Notes: generated from the letters alone by a model not told the origin. Numbered from the stretch's first letter, positions 1 through 11,128 are shown. The stretch: DNA of 64,000 bases from Nemertoderma westbladi (GCA_032718475.1 JAUCBJ010000150.1:1-64000), one strand, 5' to 3'. Program-made: numbers and translations.

Positions 1-106
1 GGTAACTTTAACGTTTTTCTTCTTCGCCGCTCACCTTATGGATTTGGCTATCGGGTTTAAAACCTTGAGTACGATACTGCAGTCGGTCACCCATAACGGG
101 AAACAG
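1..106 (+). CDS. RYR: Ryanodine receptor, exon for S4 and S4-S5 linker (5' partial)
   Basis: RyR is the tetrameric Ca2+ release channel of the sarco/endoplasmic reticulum. Reading from base 2, this exon gives 35 residues containing [18 protein letters not shown] and [11 protein letters not shown], which match the RyR S4 and S4-S5 linker segment as known from the family. The exon ends in phase 0 after CAG at 106, followed by a GTTTGT donor. It is cut by the window edge, so earlier exons lie outside. The next exon (17615) starts with L-V-L-T, continuing the family pattern NGKQ-L-V. Paralogy with the IP3 receptor is excluded by the pore sequence in the later exon. Confidence 0.93.
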
Positions 107-613
107 GTTTGTTAAAAATAGCAATGATACAAAGAAAATGTCGTGTAATTTTTTTTCGATTTAGCGTCATGAGTGAATATTTGTTTTGTGGGAAAACATT
201 TGAATCATAATTCCTGGAGAGCTTAGCGAGTTAAGTAAGAAACCCAGGCGAACTGACTAATTTTATTTAACCCACATCATAATTGTATTTGGTTACTTTT
301 TCAAATGAACAAATTCAAATACAACGAGGTCTACTTATGATTGTTGTAGTCTCCTGACCTTGTACTGTACAGATGAATTTTTATTATACGGCTACATGAT
401 GTTGTACCTGTAGTCTGTAAGCGCTATTAGCTTGTATTTTTGCACCACATGTTTGTACCAAATTTAAAATGGCTAACTACATAAAAGTTGAATAACTTCA
501 GAAGTAAAAGATATCTCGCAAAGCTTTTTCAGATTTGACATCTTATTAATTTGTGCACTTGACGAAACCAGCAATTGTTGTCTAAAAAGATAAAGCCGCG
601 TCTTAATTGTTAT

Positions 614-918
614 GGCCATGATACACCACAGGAGCGGCGAGCGGCAGCGGCGGGCGGCCGCGGCGAGCGGCCGATGTGAGCGGCGACTTTTAGTATGATA
701 CACTATAGGAGCGGCGAGCGGCAGCAGCCATTTGTGGTGTATCATCACCCATAGAAAATAATGTGTTCTATTTTTAAAAAGTGGCCGCTTGCCGCGGCCG
801 CTCGCCGCTGTCGCCGCTGCCGCTGCCGCTCGCCGCTGCCGCTCGCCGCTGCCGCTCGCCGCTGCCGCTCGCCGCTGCCGCTCGCCGCTGCCGCTCGCCG
901 CTCCTGTGTATCATGGCC
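614..918. mobile_element. GC-rich terminal-inverted-repeat element, copy 1
   Basis: The left end GGCCATGATACACCACAGGA and the right end, ending TCATGGCC, are inverted copies, with a 2-base indel near the right end. The interior carries long runs of GAGCGGC/GCCGCTC, expanded on the right side (about 780-900), and a shared AT-rich core (ATAGAAAATAATGTGTTC). A second copy lies at 13020-13240. It has no coding capacity; the alanine/arginine-rich ORFs read through it are products of the GC repeat. It is a non-autonomous, MITE-like DNA element of unknown superfamily. Confidence 0.75.
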
Positions 919-1263
919 TTTATATTTCCAGTTTGATATCACACATATTATTTGTTCTAAATTGGAATTAATTTGTAAATGAATTCTACGGTATTTACTA
1001 GAATAACAATTCTGATGAAATTAAATATAGTGCGTTTAGACCGGATATTTGACGCGGTTCGCTACATACATATTGGTCAACATTTTGACCAGTACCATTA
1101 GATTTGTATTCCACCTTTTCTAATAAGCCTACCGAATTATCATTATCCCTATATCCGCGATTTCCACTGACCTCTCCTTTTAAATACTACCGGACCGGCA
1201 GCAGTATTACTGATATGTCAAATGCACTTAATTACCAATTTTGAATGAGAACGTGTAACTGAC

Positions 1264-1330
1264 CATGGACTTCTAGAATATTAAATTATACCTATTGTAG
1301 AATGTATAAATAACATTCTAGAAGTCCATG
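1264..1330. repeat. Perfect 16-bp inverted repeat around TTCTAGAA
   Basis: CATGGACTTCTAGAAT at 1264-1279 is the exact reverse complement of 1315-1330, with a 35-nt spacer. The TTCTAGAA core recurs elsewhere (for example 14610-14690 and 15131). It may be the end of an element or a hairpin; no function can be assigned. Confidence 0.6.
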
Positions 1331-1455
1331 AACTGACACATAAACACCCCCATGTCTCATCGACCAATCACAATAGACTTCTAAATTAACTTAGCTAAGA
1401 AATCGCTTTGAGTCCCTCCTATTGGCGTGTTTGTGTTTAGCAATCTCAGTGACAG

Positions 1456-2346
1456 TAATACACCATGTCTTGGAATATACTGTCGTTATTCTGGTACATG
1501 GACCACCCCCCACCCCCAAATTTTTCTACAAATCTTAATGAGATTGCATCAAATTTGAAACAGAGATAGTTTCACCTCTCTCCTCCTTACAGGGTGAGCC
1601 AGAATTTTTATTTTTCCTTTCATTCTTTAGCTACAAGCTTTTGAGAATAGTGTCTTCGGCGAAATTGCACCAGTCACACCGCAGTTATTCTTCAACCATA
1701 TTATGATTTGTTAGTACTAATTCAAAGCTAGTCGTGCAAGGATTCCAAAAATGTAAAAAAAATTGAATTTGGTAGAGAAATAGCCGAGATATGGGCATTC
1801 GAAAGTTGCATGTATTTGCTTCCTCTGCACGCCATTTATTCTATTTAATAAATACATCATATTCTAGACATTTTGTTTATCCCATACGTAGCTGGGCAAC
1901 AATGCAATCCTTCTTTAAACATACTATTATGTAGCTATTCATACATAAACAAAATGTTCTAGAATATAGTGTTTTTATTTAGTAGAATAAAACAGCTTCG
2001 CGCAGGTGCAAAACCATGAAACTTTTGAACGCTATATCTCAGCTATTTCACAACCAAATTCAAATATTTTTACATTTTTGGAATCCTTGCACGAAAAGGT
2101 TGAAGAATACTGTGGTGTGACTGGTGCAATTTCGCGGAGACACTATTTTAAAAAAGCTTGTAGCTAAAGAATGAAAGCGAAAATAAAAATTCTGGCGCAC
2201 CCAGTCAGTGGTCGGGAGGTGGAACTATCTCTGTTTCAAATTTCATGCAATCACATTACGATTTGTAAAAAAAATTGGGGGGGGGGGGGGGGGGTGGTCC
2301 ATGTACCAGAACAACGACACTATATTCCAGGACATGGTGTATATTA
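1456..2346. mobile_element. 890-bp palindromic (foldback) element
   Basis: The left arm (1456-about 1880) and right arm (about 1945-2346) are imperfect reverse complements over some 400 bp, leaving a loop of about 65 bp. The ends read TAATACACCATGTC and GACATGGTGTATATTA. Landmarks mirrored in both arms are the GAGCCAGAATTTTTATTTT / AAAATAAAAATTCTGGC pair, TTCTTTAGCTACAAGC, and a C-rich tract at 1507 facing an 18-base G run at 2277. Fragments of the same family occur at 3780, 4015-4155, 8340-8490, 13480-13660, 14455-15325, 27720-27760 and 51105-51730. No transposase ORF is present. Confidence 0.75.
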
Positions 2347-2917
2347 GTCTTGGCTGCTGCATTATTCACTATTCAGGCAATCTTACCATCCATGTCAGAG
2401 ATTCAATCTATAAATCAAATTTTCTCTGTGTTAATCTTAACAATCTTTCTTTGTAGCCACAGTACGTCACAGGAAGTCTTCCCGCATGTACTGTAGTATA
2501 TACTGTCCATACTGTAGTATAAAATATTTGTTGTCATATCAAACCTTTGTATAATGGCAAAGGGCTAATTCTGTCGCAGCATTCGAATCAGGTTTTGGAA
2601 TTTGATTTTTCTGAAAGTTACAATTTGGATTACATAATATATAATGTAGTTGATGTCACCCCATTCACAGCGGGACTAGTCACAGAGAGTGAGAGAGACT
2701 TATACAGTTATTCTGTATCTGTATACCCGTATTAATAATGCTTCCAATGTGATAAATAATTTTTAATAAAATGATATACAATAATATTATCAATATTATG
2801 TAGCGGACGTAAATAATGTTGAAATTCGGTAATCATTTATATTATAATTTCATATTATTATGTTAGAATCCCTGCAACATTATTTTTCCTACTCTAATCT
2901 AGTCTCTACTCATAAGT

Positions 2918-3769
2918 TCACAATGTTGCAAGGTACTTCAGAATGTCATTTAGTCCGAATTGAAAGGTTCTGGCATCCCTTTCTTCTAAGAAGTGGAAAA
3001 CATAATGAGGAGGAAGAGCAACCACTTCGGGGGCACTTGGAGCTCTAAACTTTTCATACAATGTAACGATATTGGAATTCTGTAATCTCTTTACCAGGGT
3101 TTCTTTACTAAGTGGAACTAAGTCGCTTTCTTCATCGGTATTGGGCTGACTGCAGATAATCTTGTCCTTTTCTATTGTTAACGTGATGTGTCCCTCAACA
3201 TAATCTAATTTTTGTATTTCAGGACTTTCTCCTGTTTTACTTTTGAGAACTTTTAAAGGATGATGATATGTAATTATTGATTGGGTTCTGCAATCTGTTT
3301 CGTTTGTTCTGTTTGTAGTTTGACGTTTTCTTTCTCTGTTCTTTTCGCGTCTTACATCACGAACTTCAGTTACAAACTTATCGATTTCTTCTTCATCCCG
3401 GAATTTAAAGTCATATTGACGTACGTGATTAATTAGCCTGCACCACCACATTCCGGTGTTTCCATGGTTTCGTTCTATTTTCGTTTTATCCCAGATTAGA
3501 AGGTTGATTTGGTTTGAGGTGACTTTCTTCCATTTAAGCAAATTTCTGTTGCTGTCGAACGTTATTGATATCGAATCAGACGGATCATTCATTGTAACGA
3601 CTGCCGTATCGGGATTGTCAATTGTTACCTTATCAATTTGTTCCACGTTATGAGCTAATAGACGATTACTTCGATCTTTTATCCAAATGGGTACACCATG
3701 TCCTTTTAATATTAGTGCCAATTGAGTGGACAGCACAAAACTTAATTTTTCAACAAATGACTTTTCCAA
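2918..3769 (-). CDS. Unrecognised 283-residue protein, unit 1
   Basis: I do not recognise this family. The ORF is intact, starts MEKSFVEKLSFVLSTQLAL and ends LKYLATL. Residues about 60-130 (SDSISITFDSNRNLLKWKKV ... LINHVRQYDFKFRDEEEI) have the alternating beta-strand look of a PH-like domain, which is inference only. A lysine/arginine-rich stretch follows at about 135-160 (RREKNRERKRQ), possibly nuclear targeting or nucleic-acid binding. There is no signal peptide, membrane segment or transposase motif. It lies 359 bp downstream of, and on the same strand as, the protease remnant ORF at 4128-4409, an order also seen in units 2 and 3. Intactness in two copies suggests it is, or recently was, translated. 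It is probably part of a mobile or amplified unit. Confidence 0.55.
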   Translation of the reverse strand: MEKSFVEKLSFVLSTQLALILKGHGVPIWIKDRSNRLLAHNVEQIDKVTIDNPDTAVVTMNDPSDSISITFDSNRNLLKWKKVTSNQINLLIWDKTKIERNHGNTGMWWCRLINHVRQYDFKFRDEEEIDKFVTEVRDVRREKNRERKRQTTNRTNETDCRTQSIITYHHPLKVLKSKTGESPEIQKLDYVEGHITLTIEKDKIICSQPNTDEESDLVPLSKETLVKRLQNSNIVTLYEKFRAPSAPEVVALPPHYVFHFLEERDARTFQFGLNDILKYLATL

Positions 3770-4127
3770 GTTTCTGTGTGAGCCAGAATTTCTAATTTGC
3801 TTTTAACCTGTAGCTACAAGAGTTTGAAAAGGTTACTGTTGAATACAGTTAATGCTTAATGTTTATTAACAACGTAATGGCAATTATTAATTGTGCACTC
3901 TTTGTATATTTTAACTCTATATCTCTACAGTTTGATATAAGACATTAATCACATAAAATGTATCTTATACTGAATGTTTTGACAAGCTACTAATTGTGAA
4001 AACAATAATATGTTTCACCCAGGATAGAGGGGGAAGGTCAAATTATCTCTGTTTCAAAATTATGCAATCTCATTAAGATTTGTCGATTTTTTTTGGAGAG
4101 GTGGATGGGGTCCGTGTAGCGAATACG

Positions 4128-4409
4128 CTATATATATTTTTCAGGACATTGTGTATTATCGATTGGAAGAGCAAATGCAGCAGAACCAATTTCGAATCCA
4201 GGCCCTTCATATATATGTACACTTTCGACTAAATCATGTCTACTTATGGATTCAGAACCAGAGTCATGTATATATGCTGATGTACTGGGTGCAGAATAAG
4301 GGAATTCACAAGGTGACCTTGTTGGTTCAGGATAAGGGTCATCAGTTGTGACATAGTCACTTCTAGCCACCGGGTTATTTACATTTTGTTCTACTGAATC
4401 TGGTTCCAT
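4128..4409 (-). pseudogene. 93-codon remnant of Ulp1-like protease ORF, unit 1
   Basis: The start (MEPDSVEQNV) and the tail (YSAPSTSAYIHDS ... PCPE-like end) match both ends of the 377-residue protease at 15301-16434, but everything between residue ~26 and ~332 is missing. The deletion therefore removes the whole catalytic domain and keeps the frame. The stop lies in sequence from the palindromic element family (CAGGACATTGTGTATTA on the + strand). It may still be transcribed, but it cannot be a protease. Confidence 0.75.
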
Positions 4410-5164
4410 ATCGACGATGTGTTATCGTAGTTGAAGTTTAGTTGTCCTGTTGTCCCTGTTCCATTGTCTTTGGCATAATGCCTGGAGTCGCGACTGCCTA
4501 ACTTTATCACTGGCTTCACAAAAATAGTTATACTAGATCAAAAAAATAGTTAAACTGGGACATTTTTTATTTAAATATCTAACATGGTCTAGAACATTAA
4601 TTAACAAAGTTGGAAAAACTAGTTAGTATAAAATATGTGTCGGTGGTGACCTATTATTAATAATTACTAAATTGTGTAAAAAATGTTCTGGAACAAGCAG
4701 CATTGGATCGCCTAGTTTACCTGTACATCATTCAATGCGTTAACTAGTGACAACTGCGTAATGTAAGCCTTCGTTAGTGATTAACTTTCCCCTTGATGAT
4801 GTTGAGAGGGTGTTCGTTAATTTTATTAACAACGGCAAAACATTTGAAGCTGGTTGGTAGGCCAATAACCTTCACTTTATTTGCAGAACTACATCAACAT
4901 AATATTGTTAACTGCTAACTAATTCAATAAGATTAACCCTGTAACAAAGTAATTCCAAAGAAAATTGTAAACAGTTTGCAAAGTTTATTGCTTTCTGTTC
5001 AACCAATAGCAACATGCCATTTAGTCTGAAACTGAAAGTATTTTAATCTGCGGTAACGTCCTTTATATTATGCAGTAGTGACACTCTGTTATCAAAGGGC
5101 GGCAGGTAAGAAATATAAAAAAAAGGATACCTGCAACTACATTACTATGCCTTGTTGAACTTGG

Positions 5165-5578
5165 TTTTGCTGAAGGAAGAGCCGACACCTCCCTAAGGAA
5201 AACTACACGCAACTCTCATATCTTCCAGCTGCCTTTTCTCCGTAAGTCCACCTCTCAGCAAAACTTCTGGTACCGATCTCAGAGACTAGCCAACCCACTA
5301 CCACACAAAGTCTACTTCGAGCACCATACAGGACTGAAACAGCGACTATCTGATCTGTACTGGAACATCTTCGTCTCCCTCCACTTACACGGAACTGAAC
5401 GGAGAATCGGATGCATGTGTGCGGCATGCTCAGCCAAACCACTAGATCTCCGACAGCATCTTAACTGACAGCAACTTGACATTTTGACAGTAACTCAACT
5501 TAAAGTTATATATTTACGCAACCTTAAAACCCTTCAGCTTGTGCTGTAAATACATATATTATTATTATTATTATTATA
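5165..5578 (+). mobile_element. LINE reverse-transcriptase C-terminal tail and 3' end, unit 1
   Basis: Read on the + strand, 5165-5465 encodes a LINE-type C-terminus with TRNSHIFQLPFLRKS, QNFWYRSQRLANPLP and a cysteine pair (CMCAAC), ending in a stop. An untranslated stretch follows, finishing in an (ATT)n tail at 5560-5576, typical of a non-LTR 3' end. It is 5'-truncated and duplicated at 9503-9916. The clade cannot be fixed from this short piece. Confidence 0.65.
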
Positions 5579-5844
5579 CCATATACAGCACCTCAGCTGT
5601 TTCACAACAACGCGCAGGTTCAAATCCAACTAAAGGCTTTAGAAATTTCGCATTGTTGTGTCCCTAAGCAAAACACTTCAGATGTTAGTGATCACGCAAA
5701 CCCAGCGGTGCAATGGGAACATGGATTCTGTTGGGTTGTGTGATTAAAGAAATGGTTGGGTAGTTATGGCGTGTTCTACCTTGGTAGTTAGTGTGGCGGC
5801 TCCATGCCTAACAGGTAACAATCAAGAAAGAGGATCCATCGGTT
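5579..5844 (+). mobile_element. tRNA-derived SINE, unit 1
   Basis: A Pol III B-box-like sequence GGTTCAAATCC lies at 5618-5628. It is followed by a GTGTCCCTAAGCAAAACACT block like the conserved central domain of many animal SINEs, then an AGCGGTGCAATGGGAACATG block. The second copy is at 9917-10182, and a tail-only relative is at 62015-62110. The A box is weak, so the 5' end is uncertain. Confidence 0.6.
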
Positions 5845-5854
5845 AGCCACACGG

Positions 5855-6392
5855 AAGCTTTCCAGGATTTGGAAGTCACCGAGAATTAATCGGAAACTTA
5901 AGGTCCGATTATTTAGAGCAGCAGTACTTCCAGTACTCCTCTACGGGAGTCCATGCTGGGCTCTAACTACTGAGGACACCAAATCTCTGGATGGCACATT
6001 CACAAGAATGCTACGCGGGGTTCATTGTGTCAAGTACAATGCACGCATCTCCAACCAGACACTATATAACATTGGAGGTGTCTCATTGGTTCCCCCAAGC
6101 TTGACACTAGAACAAAATCGCCTCCGCTTTGCAGGACATTGCTTTCGCCGTGAGGACCAGCCAGTGCATAATCTTGTACTTTGGCAGCCTCATGGAGTGA
6201 ATAAGCATGGTGGACAGCCCATGACTTTCTTGAGACGCATCTTAAAGGACACTGGCCTTAAAGATGCGAATGATCTAGCAAATGTCATGGGTGATAGGGA
6301 GTTGTGGCGGTGCAATTTTGTTGACAAGCCGGCACAGCATTCTTAAAAATGCAGCTGCAATGCAGCATGCCGATCATAGTAGTAGTAGTAGT
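5855..6392 (+). mobile_element. 5'-truncated RTE-type LINE insertion with 10-bp target duplication
   Basis: This encodes the RTE reverse-transcriptase C-terminus (SPRINRKLKVRLFRAAVLP..., LLYGSPCWALT, MLRGVHCVKYNA, NRLRFAGHCFRREDQP, MGDRELWRCNF), ending near 6345, then a short 3' UTR and a (TAG)n tail at 6377-6392. AGCCACACGG at 5845-5854 is repeated at 6393-6402 as the target-site duplication. The corresponding place in unit 2 (10183-10192) carries a single uninterrupted copy, an empty site. Confidence 0.88.
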
Positions 6393-7244
6393 AGCCACAC
6401 GGACTGGCAGCAGTATTACTGATACGTTGAATGCACTTAATTATCAATTTTGAATGAGAAAATGTAAGGCCTTTACTGTCTTATCTGTTTATCGCTATAG
6501 CAGTGTTTCAGGTTTTATGTTGTCACGTTTTTTCTAACTGAAGGTCTATTGCTATTATTGTAATTGTGTACTGTACGTACACAGACAGAATTACTGGACT
6601 GGCCTGAATTAAACCACAAACATATAAACCAGTAGTTGTTCTACTGACAAGTCTTTGAAAGTAAATCAATCTTTTAATAACTTAGAAAGAACTTGACAAC
6701 TTGCTTTCAAACAATTAGTTATATTGTCAAGTACTGATTTACTTATAAGATTTCATAGAATTCGCAAGTAACTTACCAAGACTTAGTCTAATTACTATTA
6801 TCAAGCGCCGTTGGAGTACTTTCAAGTAAATTAAAGTAACAGTCAAGGCTTGGTAATAATCTCACGATTCACACAACCCGGGCACTTTCAATGAGACGAG
6901 TAGCAGCCTACTGCTGTATAGTTAACGTGTAACTTTCTTACAAATTAGAACCAGATCTTTTGCACAGTCATTAGTGAAACTTCCCCATCACTAATGGTAG
7001 TAATTCATTGTTCGTATCGAAACCTTGATGCCATTATTATAAATTTACAATTCAGCTGTAGTTGTATGGAGTAATGGAATTATTATGCAGTCTTTAATTG
7101 TAATATTCTCTATAACAACACTATATATCATTACAATATTAGTGGACTTAAATAATGTTGAAATTCGGTAATCATTTATATTATAATTTCATATTATTAT
7201 GTTAGAATCCCTGCAACATTATTTTTCCTACTCTACTCATAAGT

Positions 7245-8096
7245 TCACAATGTTGCAAGGTACTTCAGAATGTCATTTAGTCCGAATTGAAAGGTTCTGG
7301 CATCCCTTTCTTCTAAGAAGTGGAAAACATAATGAGGAGGAAGAGCAACCACTTCGGGGGCACTTGGAGCTCTAAACTTTTCATACAATGTAACGATATT
7401 GGAATTCTGTAATCTCTTTACCAGGGTTTCTTTACTAAGTGGAACTAAGTCGCTTTCTTCATCGGTATTGGGCTGACTGCAGATAATCTTGTCCTTTTCT
7501 ATTGTTAACGTGATGTGTCCCTCAACATAATCTAATTTTTGTATTTCAGGACTTTCTCCTGTTTTACTTTTGAGAACTTTTAAAGGATGATGATATGTAA
7601 TTATTGATTGGGTTCTGCAATCTGTTTCGTTTGTTCTGTTTCTAGTTTGACGTTTTCTTTCTCTGTTCTTTTCGCGTCTTACCTCAACAACTTCAGTTAC
7701 AAACTTATCGATTTCTTCTTCATCCCGGAATTGAAAGTCATATTGACGTACGTGATTAATTAGCGTGCACCACCACATTCCGGTGTTTCCATGGTTTCGT
7801 TCTATTTTCGTTTTATCCCAGATTAGAAGGTTGATTTGGTTTGAGGTGACTTTCTTCCATTTAAGCAAATTTCTGTTGCTGTCGAACGTTATTGATATCG
7901 AATCAGACGGATCATTCATTGTAACGACTGCCGTATCGGGATTGTCAATTGTTACCTTATCAATTTGTTCCACGTTATGAGCTAATAGACGATTACTTCG
8001 ATCTTTTATCCAAATGGGTACACCATGTCCTTTTAATATTAGTGCCAATTGAGTGGACAGCACAAAACTTAATTTTTCAACAAATGACTTTTCCAA
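7245..8096 (-). CDS. Unrecognised 283-residue protein, unit 2
   Basis: This has the same length and frame as the ORF at 2918-3769. I count six base differences between the two copies, all inside about 110 bp, and together they change five residues (WWCT/R, FQ/FK, VVE/VRD, TR/TT). At the comparable positions the older copy at 11776 agrees with this one (WWCTLINHVRQYDFQFRDEE), so unit 2 looks ancestral there. The PH-like look of residues 60-130 and the basic stretch at 135-160 are as in unit 1. Function unknown. Confidence 0.55.
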   Translation of the reverse strand: MEKSFVEKLSFVLSTQLALILKGHGVPIWIKDRSNRLLAHNVEQIDKVTIDNPDTAVVTMNDPSDSISITFDSNRNLLKWKKVTSNQINLLIWDKTKIERNHGNTGMWWCTLINHVRQYDFQFRDEEEIDKFVTEVVEVRREKNRERKRQTRNRTNETDCRTQSIITYHHPLKVLKSKTGESPEIQKLDYVEGHITLTIEKDKIICSQPNTDEESDLVPLSKETLVKRLQNSNIVTLYEKFRAPSAPEVVALPPHYVFHFLEERDARTFQFGLNDILKYLATL

Positions 8097-8454
8097 GTTT
8101 CTGTGTGAGCCAGAATTTCTAATTTGCTTTTAACCTGTAGCTACAAGAGTTTGAAAAGGTTACTGTTGAATACAGTTAATGCTTAATGTTTATTAACAAC
8201 GTAATGGCAATTATTAATTGTGCACTCTTTGTATATTTTAACTCTATATCTCTACAGTTTGATATAAGACATTAATCACATAAAATGTATCTTATACTGA
8301 ATGTTTTGACAAGCTACTAATTGTGAAAACAATAATATGTTTCACCCAGGATAGAGGGGGAAGGTCAAATTATCTCTGTTTCAAAATTATGCAATCTCAT
8401 TAAGATTTGTCGATTTTTTTTGGAGAGGTGGATGGGGTCCGTGTAGCGAATACG

Positions 8455-8736
8455 CTATATATATTTTTCAGGACATTGTGTATTATGGATTGGAAGAGCA
8501 AATGCAGCAGAACCAATTTCGAATCCAGGCCCTTCATATATATGTACACTTTCGACTAAATCATGTCTACTTATGGATTCAGAACCAGAGTCATGTATAT
8601 AAGCTGATGTACTGGGTGCAGAATAAGGGAATTCACAAGGTGACCTTGTTGGTTCAGGATAAGGGTCATCAGTTGTGACATAGTCACTTCTAGCCACCGG
8701 GTTAATTACATTTTGTTCTACGGAATCTGGTTCCAT
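8455..8736 (-). pseudogene. 93-codon remnant of Ulp1-like protease ORF, unit 2
   Basis: It carries the same in-frame deletion of the catalytic domain as 4128-4409, with two residue differences. The deletion therefore predates the tandem duplication. It lies 359 bp upstream of the 283-codon ORF on the same strand. Confidence 0.75.
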
Positions 8737-9502
8737 ATCGACGATGTGTTATCGTAGTTGAAGTTTAGTTGTCCTGTTGTCCCTGTTCCATTGTCTTTGG
8801 CATAATGTCTGGAGTCGCGACTGCCTAACTTTATCACTGGCTTCACAAAAATAGTAAAAAAAATAGTTATACTAGATCAAAAAAATAGTTAAACTGGGAC
8901 ATTTTTTATTTAAATATCTAACATGGTCTAGAACATTAATTAACAAAGTTGGTAAAACTAGTTAGTATAAAATATGTGTCGGTGGTGACCTATTATTAAT
9001 AATTACTAAATTGTGTAAAAAATGTTCTGGAACAAGCAGCATTGGATCGCCTAGTTTACCTGTACATCATTCAATGCGTTAACTAGTGACAACTGCGTAA
9101 TGTAAGCCTTCGTTAGTGATTAACTTTCCCCTTGATGATGTTGAGAGGGTGTTCGTTAATTTTATTAACAACGGCAAAACATTTGAAGCTGGTTGGTAGG
9201 CCAATAACCTTCACTTTATTTGCAGAACTACATCAACATAATATTGTTAACTGCTAACTAATTCAATAAGATTAACCCTGTAACAAAGTAATTCCAAAGA
9301 AAATTGTAAACAGTTTGCAAAGTTTATTGCTTTCTGTTCAACCAATAGCAACATGCCATTTAGTCTGAAACTGAAAGTATTTTAATCTGCGGTAACGTCC
9401 TTTATATTATGCAGTAGTGACACTCTGTTATCAAAGGGCGGCAGGTAAGAAATATAAAAAAAAGGATACCTGCAACTACATTACTATGCCTTGTTGAACT
9501 TG

Positions 9503-9916
9503 GTTTTGCTGAAGGAAGAGCCGACACCTCCCTAAGGAAAACTACACGCAACTCTCATATCTTCCAGCTGCCTTTTCTCCGTAAGTCCACCTCTCAGCAA
9601 AACTTCTGGTACCGGCCTCAGAGACTAGCCAACCCACTACCACACAAAGTCTACTTCGAGCACCATACAGGACTGAAACAGCGACTATCTGATCTGTACT
9701 GGAACATCTTCGTCTCCCTCCACTTACACGGAACTGAACGGAGAATCGGATGCATGTGTGCGGCATGCTCAGCCAAACCACTAGATCTCCGACAGCATCT
9801 TAACTGACAGCAACTTGACATTTTGACAGTAACTCAACTTAAAGTTATATATTTACGCAACCTTAAAACCCTTCAGCTTGTGCTGTAAATACATATATTA
9901 TTATTATTATTATTAT
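9503..9916 (+). mobile_element. LINE C-terminal tail and 3' end, unit 2
   Basis: This is the copy of the element at 5165-5578, including the (ATT)n tail. It was duplicated with the unit rather than inserted independently, because position and flanks are identical. Confidence 0.65.
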
Positions 9917-10182
9917 ACCATATACTGCACCTCAGCTGTTTCACAACAACGCGCAGGTTCAAATCCAACTAAAGGCTTTAGAAATTTCGCATTGTTGTGT
10001 CCCTAAGCAAAACACTTCAGATGTTAGTGATCACGCAAACCCAGCGGTGCAATGGGAACATGGATTCTGTTGGGTTGTGTGATTAAAGAAATGGTTGGGT
10101 AGTTATGGCGTGTTCTACCTTGGTAGTTAGTGTGGGGCTCCATGCCTAACAGGTAACAATCAAGAAAGAGGATCCATCGGTT
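9917..10182 (+). mobile_element. tRNA-derived SINE, unit 2
   Basis: This is the copy of the SINE at 5579-5844, with the B-box-like GGTTCAAATCC and the conserved central block. It ends beside the empty RTE target site (AGCCACACGG at 10183-10192). Confidence 0.6.
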
Positions 10183-10399
10183 AGCCACACGGACCGGCAG
10201 CAGTATTACTGATACGTTGAATGCACTTAATTATCAATTTTGAATGAGAAAATGTAAGGCCTTACTGTCTTATCTGTTTATCGCTATAGCTTATCACTTT
10301 ATGTTGTCACGTTTTTTCTAACTGAAGGTCTATTGCTATTATTGTAATTGTGTACTGTACGTACACAGACAGAAATACTGGACTGGCCTGAATTAAACC

Positions 10400-11128
10400 T
10401 ACTACTACTACTAGGATCGGCATGCTGCATTGCAGCTGCATTTTTAAGAATGCTGTGCCGGCTTGTCAACAAAATTGCACCGCCACAACTCCCTATCACC
10501 CATGACATTTGCTAGATCATCCGCATCTTTAAGGCCAGTGTCCTTTAAGATGCGTCTCAAGAAAGTCATGGGCTGTCCACCATGCTTATTCACTCCATGA
10601 GGCTGCCAAAGTACAAGATTATGCACTGGCTGGTCCTCACGGCGAAAGCAATGTCCTGCAAAGCGGAGGCGATTTTGTTCTAGTGTCAAGCTTGGGGGAA
10701 CCAATGAGACACCTCCAATGTTATATAGTGTCTGGTTGGAGATGTGTGCATTGTACTTGACACAATGTACCCGGCGTAGCATTCTTGTGAATGTGCCATC
10801 CAGAGATTTGGTGTCCTCAGCAGTTGGAGCCCAGCATGGACTCCCGTAGAGGAGTACTGGAACTACTGCTGCTCTAAATAATCGGACCTTAAGTTTCCGA
10901 TTAATTCTAGGTGACTTCCAAATCCTGGAAAGCCTATTCAAGGCTGCCCATGCCTTTCCCTTACGTATTCGAAGGTCCTCACCTGACTTCCGGATCCATG
11001 ATCCCAGGTAACAGAAGTCGTCCACATGCTCAAGCATACCATCCTTTGAGCTTATGCTCATCCGATCAGAGACTTGCTGAGGACTTTCAAAGTTAACTGT
11101 CAGAATTTTGGTCTTTCTGGAGTTATTT
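10400..11128 (-). mobile_element. RTE-type LINE insertion in unit 2
   Basis: The minus-strand reading gives RTE reverse-transcriptase C-terminal sequence (MSISSKDGMLEHVDDFCYLG, WIRKSGEDLRIRKGKAWAAL, RLFRAAVVPVLLYGSPCWAP, RLRFAGHCFRREDQP, MGDRELWRCNF), 5'-truncated, with the trinucleotide tail at 10400-10414 (TAC/TAG type). CTGAATTAAACC at 10388-10399 recurs at 11129-11140 as the target-site duplication. Unit 1's matching segment has it once (6604-6615). It inserted after the tandem duplication. Confidence 0.9.

Larger units (their letters stand above)
2796..7140. repeat. Tandem duplication, unit 1
   Basis: This segment is repeated almost base for base at about 7141-11690 (ORF-to-ORF offset 4327 bp). 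Unit 1 carries, left to right: the 283-codon ORF (minus), a palindrome-family fragment, the 93-codon ORF (minus), a LINE tail, a SINE, an RTE insertion specific to this unit, and about 740 bp of noncoding DNA. Both junctions lie in TAATGTTGAAATTCGGTAAT-type sequence. Removing the RTE copy leaves a unit of about 3.8 kb. The near-identity implies recent duplication or conversion. Noncoding stretches 4430-5160 and 6403-7140 contain nothing else I recognise. Confidence 0.85.

Noticed and set aside
745-982. Alanine/arginine-rich ORFs on both strands
   Set aside because: They come from the GAGCGGC/GCCGCTC repeat inside the GC-rich TIR element; the second copy at 13020 does not keep the frame.
5203-5442. 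79-codon minus-strand ORF repeated in both units
   Set aside because: The opposite strand reads as a LINE reverse-transcriptase C-terminus, which explains the conservation.
2918-8736. Helitron or Polinton identity for the duplicated units
   Set aside because: No Rep/helicase, integrase, polymerase B or packaging ATPase reading was found, and no Helitron-type ends; the Ulp1-like ORF alone is not sufficient.
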